10,031 nt of DNA from Candidatus Bathyarchaeota archaeon (GTDB lineage Archaea; Thermoproteota; Bathyarchaeia; RBG-16-48-13; GCA-020355125), in the NCBI GenBank assembly GCA_026014905.1, contig JAOZHK010000231.1:1-10031 (forward strand). The letters run 5' to 3'. Position numbers and translations under genes: made by a program. A model generated the notes under the pieces. It was not told where the DNA came from. It worked only from the letters and a program-made list of their open reading frames with translations, and did not search any database. Below are positions 6,695 through 10,031 of this stretch, piece after piece. The first letter of the stretch is position 1, and every line of letters starts with the position of its first letter.

Positions 6695-6753
6695 TTGCAT
6701 TCAACGAACTTGCGTTAATTACAGTTCATAGGTATATTCACTGGTGAATGCAA
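6695..6753. repeat. Nested inverted repeats next to the decarboxylase promoter
   Basis: TTGCATTCA (6695-6703) and TGAATGCAA (6745-6753) are perfect 9-bp inverted copies. Between them, sharing bases with the right arm, is a second palindrome ATTCAC-TG-GTGAAT (6736-6749). The left arm touches the TATA box, so a repressor bound here could block TBP/TFB. No regulator gene is adjacent. Confidence 0.5.
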
Positions 6754-6923
6754 TTTTCAGTAACAAGATTGCTTACTTTCATTTAACTCTTTTTATTATC
6801 TTGTATTGCCTATTATTATCCTGAACTGGAAACATATTTTCTGGAATAGAGGACTGGCTAGCTAGATCAAATCCATTTTAGGTTTACACACGCGTATTAT
6901 CCGCGCGCTAACTAGAAGCTTGA

Positions 6924-7751
6924 CTAATTAGTTGAATGCTCCTTATGTATGTACTGCACGAAAAATTGATGAGCTGGTTTAGCAAACCATTTTTCTTTGA
7001 AACGCTGAAGCCCTGGGTTTAAACAACTAGGACCAATGTCGAGAATTTTATACCCTCTTTGTTTTGCATAATTGATGTCTTCATACATCATGAAATCGGA
7101 TACTTTTCGCGGGTGTAAGTATATGCCAAGCGGCACGACCATCATAGCTGTGTCCTCATAAAAATCAACAATGTCAAAACCCCTAAGCCCTTCTTGATTA
7201 TGAACTTCGATCATTAAGCAATGGTTAAATTCTTTAAAATATTGCTCAAGAGAGAGTATTTCTTCGTAATCCCATGGATTTAATTCATGTACATTCAGGT
7301 ATCGAGATAGTAAATAGAGGTGATTAGAGGTCAATTCACGGCCGATCTTAGTATAGTATCCCTCTTTTTCAGCTTGTTTGACCCGATAACGGATTCTTTT
7401 ATACTCTTTACCTTTTAAATCAAGTGAAAAGTCATCAAGCGGTATGTGGTAATCCCAATCAACATACTTAGATATAATGTTCTCTCCTTGGATCCGGAAC
7501 GGAGAGATGATATTAATCGTATTAACATGTTTTTCTATTCCCTTGAGATTCTCTATTTTGCCCGCGTTTCTATCCTTCAAGCCAAAAAAAATTACATCAG
7601 CTTCTTTGAAACCATTAACAAACACCGGAAAATTATCATCGAGTAAAGCAGTATATTGGGCAATAATCGAATAGAGGCTCAACAAATGCTCACACATATA
7701 TCCTTTCCGCTGAAACGCCTCTATCTCCTGATTATTAAGATGTCTCAGCAT
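6924..7751 (-). CDS. FemAB/DUF2156-like (GNAT-fold) acyl or aminoacyl transferase
   Basis: This 275-aa protein resembles the GNAT-like domain of the DUF2156 / FemAB / phosphatidylglycerol lysyltransferase C-terminal group. Supporting features are a basic RYRVKQAEKEGY segment (121-132), the GLRGFDIVDFYEDT strand pair (188-201), and YLHPRKVSDFMMYEDINYAK (211-230) leading to DIGPSCLNPGLQRFKEKW (238-255) and KPAHQFFVQY, close to the G-L-x-x-FK-x-KW signature of these transferases. No membrane segment or signal peptide is present. The acceptor is unknown; aminoacyl-tRNA- or acyl-CoA-dependent chemistry are both possible. The ATG is preceded by a strong Shine-Dalgarno, AGGTGAT, and a TATA box at 7787-7794. 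It is divergent from the DHS-like gene and 264 bp upstream of the arginine decarboxylase on the same strand. Family placement is by motif resemblance only. Confidence 0.7.
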   Translation of the reverse strand: MLRHLNNQEIEAFQRKGYMCEHLLSLYSIIAQYTALLDDNFPVFVNGFKEADVIFFGLKDRNAGKIENLKGIEKHVNTINIISPFRIQGENIISKYVDWDYHIPLDDFSLDLKGKEYKRIRYRVKQAEKEGYYTKIGRELTSNHLYLLSRYLNVHELNPWDYEEILSLEQYFKEFNHCLMIEVHNQEGLRGFDIVDFYEDTAMMVVPLGIYLHPRKVSDFMMYEDINYAKQRGYKILDIGPSCLNPGLQRFKEKWFAKPAHQFFVQYIHKEHSTN

Positions 7752-7754
7752 TTC

Positions 7755-7761
7755 ATCACCT
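7755..7761 (-). promoter_or_regulatory. Shine-Dalgarno of the DUF2156-like gene
   Basis: AGGTGAT on the minus strand, 3 nt before the ATG at 7751, is a 7-base match to the archaeal anti-Shine-Dalgarno and fixes this start. Confidence 0.65.
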
Positions 7762-7785
7762 TCTTAAGTCAAATCGTGTTTAAAG

Positions 7786-7806
7786 GTATGTATACACGCG
7801 CGCGTA
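7786..7806. repeat. 21-bp alternating purine-pyrimidine tract (copy 2)
   Basis: The tract alternates perfectly for 21 bp and includes the 10-bp palindrome ACGCGCGCGT (7796-7805). Its core ATACACGCGCGCGTA (7792-7806) resembles ATACATGCATGCGTA at 4607-4621. It lies between the divergent acyltransferase and DHS-like genes. Its left half contains the TATACATA box of the minus-strand gene, so any factor or DNA transition here should affect that promoter. Confidence 0.55.
7787..7794 (-). promoter_or_regulatory. TATA box of the DUF2156-like gene
   Basis: The minus strand reads TATACATA with its centre near 7790, predicting transcription from about 7764. That leaves a leader of about 13 nt that still contains the AGGTGAT ribosome-binding site. 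Confidence 0.45.
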
Positions 7807-7823
7807 GAAATAGTTAAGCTACA

Positions 7824-7847
7824 TTTTATAAAAAGCATTTTTATATC
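7824..7847 (+). promoter_or_regulatory. Promoter of the DHS-like/GNAT operon (two overlapping TATA candidates)
   Basis: TTTTATAAAA (7824-7833) would start transcription near 7855, keeping the GGAG ribosome-binding site in the leader. TTTTTATATC (7838-7847), preceded by purine-rich AAAAAGCA as a BRE, would start near 7868 and give a leaderless mRNA. I cannot decide between them. Confidence 0.5.
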
Positions 7848-7858
7848 TGTATCATCTT

Positions 7859-7862
7859 GGAG
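7859..7862 (+). promoter_or_regulatory. Ribosome binding site deciding the DHS-like start
   Basis: GGAG, 6 nt before ATG at 7869, supports this start over the in-frame TTG at 7857, whose last base is part of the GGAG itself. Confidence 0.55.
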
Positions 7863-7868
7863 ATTTCG

Positions 7869-8933
7869 ATGATTGGAGCTGTCGATATGAAACATGATAT
7901 ATTGAAGGAACCCATTCAAACAATCGATTTAAATCATATTCATTCTTTTTCAGATCTATTAAAGGCATTTAGAAGGACCTCATTTCAATCAAGAACCTTA
8001 GCTCAATGTGCTGACACCTATATTTCGATGCTCAGCGATCCTGAACGCCCAACAATTTTTCTTGGATTAGCAGGAGCGATGATTCCAGGCGGGATGAAAG
8101 GAATTATCTCTACATTAGTTCAAAACAAATTAATTGATGTCATTGTCAGTACAGGAGCAAACATGTATCACGATTTTGTTGAGGCATTGGGAGAACATCA
8201 TTATATTGGATCACCTCATGCTAACGATCAAGTATTACGAGATGCTGGAATTGATAGAATTTATGATACCTATGCGGATGAAGATAAATTCCGTAAATTT
8301 GATGATATAGTTATGCGATTTGCGAATAAATTAGCTGATGCGAGTCCTAAACCAATGTCTTCCCGAGCTTTCCTTCACTTGTTGGGCAACTTTGTCAATC
8401 AGGAGAGTAATGCATCCGAAGCTAAAAGGCAATCCGTCATATGGAATTGCTGGGAACACGGTGTCCCGATTTTTGTCCCAGCTTTAAATGATAGCTCGCT
8501 TGGTCTTGCTTTAACCCAGCATTACATCAATGCAGTTGCTCACGGGAAGAAACCATTAATTATTGATGAAATTCAAGACAATTATGAAATATTCCAAATA
8601 AAGAAAGCGGCTTCTAAAACTGGCGTCATCTATGTTGGTGGAGGAGTTCCTAAGAATTATATTCAACAGACAGCGTATCTTGAAGACTTATTCGGCATCC
8701 CCGATGCTGGTCACGATTATGGATTCCAGATCACAACTGACACCCCACAATGGGGAGGATTATCCGGTTGTACATTCCAAGAAGGATTAAGTTGGGGCAA
8801 AGAAAAACCAGAAGGCAAATATATCACATGTTATTGTGATGCAACGATTGCTCTTCCTATTATTGTAAAATCTATCCTAGAACGATATTCTCAGAAAAGA
8901 CAAACATTAGACTTTACTTTCCTCTCTTCTTAA
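7869..8933 (+). CDS. Deoxyhypusine synthase-like protein
   Basis: Deoxyhypusine synthase uses NAD and spermidine to transfer an aminobutyl group to a lysine of IF5A. This 354-aa family member has FLGLAGAMIPGG (64-75), STGANMYHD (94-102), PALNDSSLGL (204-213), GGGVPKN (257-263) and GGLSGCTFQEGLSWGK (296-311). Lys311 in SWGK matches the catalytic lysine (human Lys329), and the Glu and Trp before it are kept. Positions matching human Asp243, His288, Asn292 and Asp316 are Leu, Asn, Gln and Leu. The TPQWGGLSG pattern resembles the DHS-like branch common in bacteria. It may therefore be a true DHS of unusual type, a homospermidine-synthase-like enzyme or an agmatine-using enzyme. Start: ATG at 7869 with GGAG 6 nt upstream; an in-frame TTG at 7857 overlaps that site and is less likely. 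It leads a plus-strand operon. Confidence 0.88.
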   Translation: MIGAVDMKHDILKEPIQTIDLNHIHSFSDLLKAFRRTSFQSRTLAQCADTYISMLSDPERPTIFLGLAGAMIPGGMKGIISTLVQNKLIDVIVSTGANMYHDFVEALGEHHYIGSPHANDQVLRDAGIDRIYDTYADEDKFRKFDDIVMRFANKLADASPKPMSSRAFLHLLGNFVNQESNASEAKRQSVIWNCWEHGVPIFVPALNDSSLGLALTQHYINAVAHGKKPLIIDEIQDNYEIFQIKKAASKTGVIYVGGGVPKNYIQQTAYLEDLFGIPDAGHDYGFQITTDTPQWGGLSGCTFQEGLSWGKEKPEGKYITCYCDATIALPIIVKSILERYSQKRQTLDFTFLSS

Positions 8934-8962
8934 CGCTCTTCAACGCAACTCAATTGACACTT

Positions 8963-9805
8963 ATGTTATCAATAAAATTAATGACCTCCCACGATTTCAA
9001 ATTCGCAGCGACTTTAACAGACACCATGAACTGGAACATGACAGAAGATGACTTTTCATTTATGCGTGCGCTTGAACCACATGGCAGCTTTATTTTATAT
9101 TCTAACGCACAACCAATTGGACTAGCTACCACTATAACATTCGATCAAGTAGGATGGATCGGAAATGTTATTGTCAACCACAATTTTCGGCGTCAAGGTG
9201 CCGGGTCACTCTTAGTACAACATGCAATACGTTATCTGGAAACCAAAAAGGTAACCACAGTCTATATATACGCATATCCTGCCAAAGAATCCTTTTATCA
9301 ACGATTAGGTTTCAATAAGGAATCGAACTTCATCGTTTTACACGGATCTCCTGATCGTCTGCCACAAACCCTAACTACTATTATTCCAGCGACAGAAACC
9401 CATCATACAGCCATTATTGACTTTGACTATCGCTGTCTAGGATATTCTCGACATAAATTACTAAGTTCACTTCTTTCCCTTTCATCCACACGCGGTTACC
9501 TAGCAATCAAGAATAATATCATACAGGGATATGCTCTCATTAAAGATTATGATGGCATGGCAGAATTGGGTCCAGTAGTGTACACCCGAGAAACAAAAAA
9601 AATTAGTTCTGACCTTATTTACTCGGCACTTCGCGATAATTCCGAAAGCGACACCTTTATGTGCATCCCACAAAATGAATGTGCTTTAGTCAATTCATTA
9701 AAGAGTAATGGTTTTCAAGAAGATTTTCGTGTAGTCCGAATGCTTCGAGGATTCCCGCTCCAGATTGATTGCATGCAGATTGCTGAATCCTTGGAAAGAG
9801 GTTAA
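8963..9805 (+). CDS. Two-domain GNAT N-acetyltransferase
   Basis: This 280-aa protein has an N-terminal GNAT domain (about 3-125) with the acetyl-CoA pyrophosphate-binding motif RRQGAG (76-81) after the VIVNHNF strand, and the usual FYQRLGF segment (111-117). The C-terminal half (about 145-270) resembles the second GNAT-like domain (Acetyltransf_18 type): RGYLAIKNNIIQGYALI, then ELGPVVY and a closing VVRMLRG. Such proteins probably acetylate a small amine or a protein N-terminus; the substrate cannot be read from sequence. The start is ATG 8963, which keeps the first strand SIKLMT; TTG 8954 and ATG 8981 are alternatives, and no Shine-Dalgarno is clear. It follows the DHS-like gene by 29 nt with no promoter between them, so they are probably co-transcribed and a polyamine-related acceptor is plausible but unproven. 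Confidence 0.85.
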   Translation: MLSIKLMTSHDFKFAATLTDTMNWNMTEDDFSFMRALEPHGSFILYSNAQPIGLATTITFDQVGWIGNVIVNHNFRRQGAGSLLVQHAIRYLETKKVTTVYIYAYPAKESFYQRLGFNKESNFIVLHGSPDRLPQTLTTIIPATETHHTAIIDFDYRCLGYSRHKLLSSLLSLSSTRGYLAIKNNIIQGYALIKDYDGMAELGPVVYTRETKKISSDLIYSALRDNSESDTFMCIPQNECALVNSLKSNGFQEDFRVVRMLRGFPLQIDCMQIAESLERG

Positions 9806-9813
9806 TTCTAACA

Positions 9814-10031
9814 ATGACGACACCTATAGGACGATTAGTTGTAGAAGATTTTATCAACAACGCACAACAAACGTTAACACATTTACGATTAAGCCTCGAA
9901 AACTTCCTGGATGCACCACATGAACGCACTGACTATACTATCCCAATGTTGACGATTCGGAAACAACATTTATCTCCAGTCAATTATTCATCCAGAAATT
10001 TTTTCTTACGTTCATCAATTGAATATACCAA
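9814..10031 (+). CDS. Unrecognised protein, 3' end beyond the window
   Basis: An ATG 8 nt after the GNAT stop opens a frame that stays open for 72 codons to the window edge. The product begins MTTPIGRLVVEDFINNAQ and continues with a helix-rich, polar segment. AGAGGT, overlapping the GNAT stop codon and 11 nt before the ATG, is a possible ribosome-binding site. The tight spacing and shared direction suggest a third gene of the DHS-like operon. I recognise no family and see no catalytic motif, signal peptide or membrane segment in the visible part. Confidence 0.6.
   Translation, partial: MTTPIGRLVVEDFINNAQQTLTHLRLSLENFLDAPHERTDYTIPMLTIRKQHLSPVNYSSRNFFLRSSIEYT

Larger units (their letters stand above)
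6660..6923. other. 264-bp intergenic region upstream of the arginine decarboxylase
   Basis: No ORF or tRNA is convincing here. The part near 6684-6753 holds a decarboxylase TATA box and inverted repeats (listed separately). The middle (6755-6880) is plain A+T-rich sequence. At 6885-6910 there is a TACACACGCGTA stretch followed by CCGCGCGC, unusual in such A+T-rich DNA and similar to the alternating tracts at 4603 and 7786. No T-run terminates the acyltransferase gene that ends at 6924, so read-through towards the decarboxylase is possible. Confidence 0.6.

Noticed and set aside
6755..6923. Possible small RNA or tRNA gene in the 264-bp gap
   Set aside because: I found no T-loop GGTTCGA-like sequence, no cloverleaf arms and no promoter-terminator pair; only the CG-rich patch stands out.
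7446..7674. Two overlapping plus-strand frames of 65-66 codons
   Set aside because: Both are antisense to the DUF2156-like gene and have no motif or start signal.
9690..9929. Minus-strand 79-codon frame at the right end
   Set aside because: It is antisense to the GNAT C-terminus and the following partial gene; the plus-strand arrangement with tight spacing is more credible.
1..10031. CRISPR array, insertion sequence or prophage
   Set aside because: No regularly spaced direct repeats, transposase, integrase or terminal inverted repeats were seen; the genes are ordinary chromosomal families.

Overview
The window is archaeal chromosome at low G+C. The evidence is a run of archaeal/eukaryotic-type translation genes (L7Ae, S28e, L24e, aIF5B), a pyruvoyl-dependent arginine decarboxylase, a deoxyhypusine-synthase-family protein, TATA-box promoters with short leaders, and several TTG/GTG starts. 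The zinc-lid, bacterial/eukaryotic-type adenylate kinase would fit an Asgard or another deep archaeal lineage, but I cannot fix the phylum from sequence alone.

Layout. (1) Positions 9-3369, minus strand: a compact ribosomal operon read leftwards, L7Ae -> S28e -> L24e -> adenylate kinase -> aIF5B, behind a BRE/TATA promoter near 3431-3449. In many archaea the slot between L24e and aIF5B holds nucleoside diphosphate kinase; here it holds adenylate kinase. (2) Positions 3484-5669: a CitG/MdcB-family protein (minus) diverging from thiamine-monophosphate kinase ThiL (plus). (3) Positions 5666-6659, minus: pyruvoyl-dependent arginine decarboxylase followed by a small HExxH metallopeptidase-like protein, whose stop codon overlaps that of thiL in a shared CTAG. 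(4) A 264-bp gap (6660-6923) with inverted repeats beside the decarboxylase promoter. (5) Positions 6924-7751, minus: a FemAB/DUF2156-like acyltransferase. (6) From 7869, plus: a divergent deoxyhypusine-synthase-like protein, a two-domain GNAT acetyltransferase and the beginning of an unrecognised gene cut by the window edge.

The left half is translation housekeeping. The right half suggests a polyamine/agmatine theme: arginine decarboxylase makes agmatine, a DHS-family enzyme uses polyamine-type substrates, and two GNAT-fold transferases lie among them. The DHS-like protein keeps the catalytic lysine, but several residues that hold spermidine in human DHS are replaced, so its substrate is open. 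Both divergent intergenic regions (4519-4667 and 7752-7868) carry a 21-bp perfectly alternating purine-pyrimidine tract with a shared 15-bp core (12 of 15 identical). It lies just upstream of the plus-strand promoter in both cases and is the most unusual non-coding signal here.
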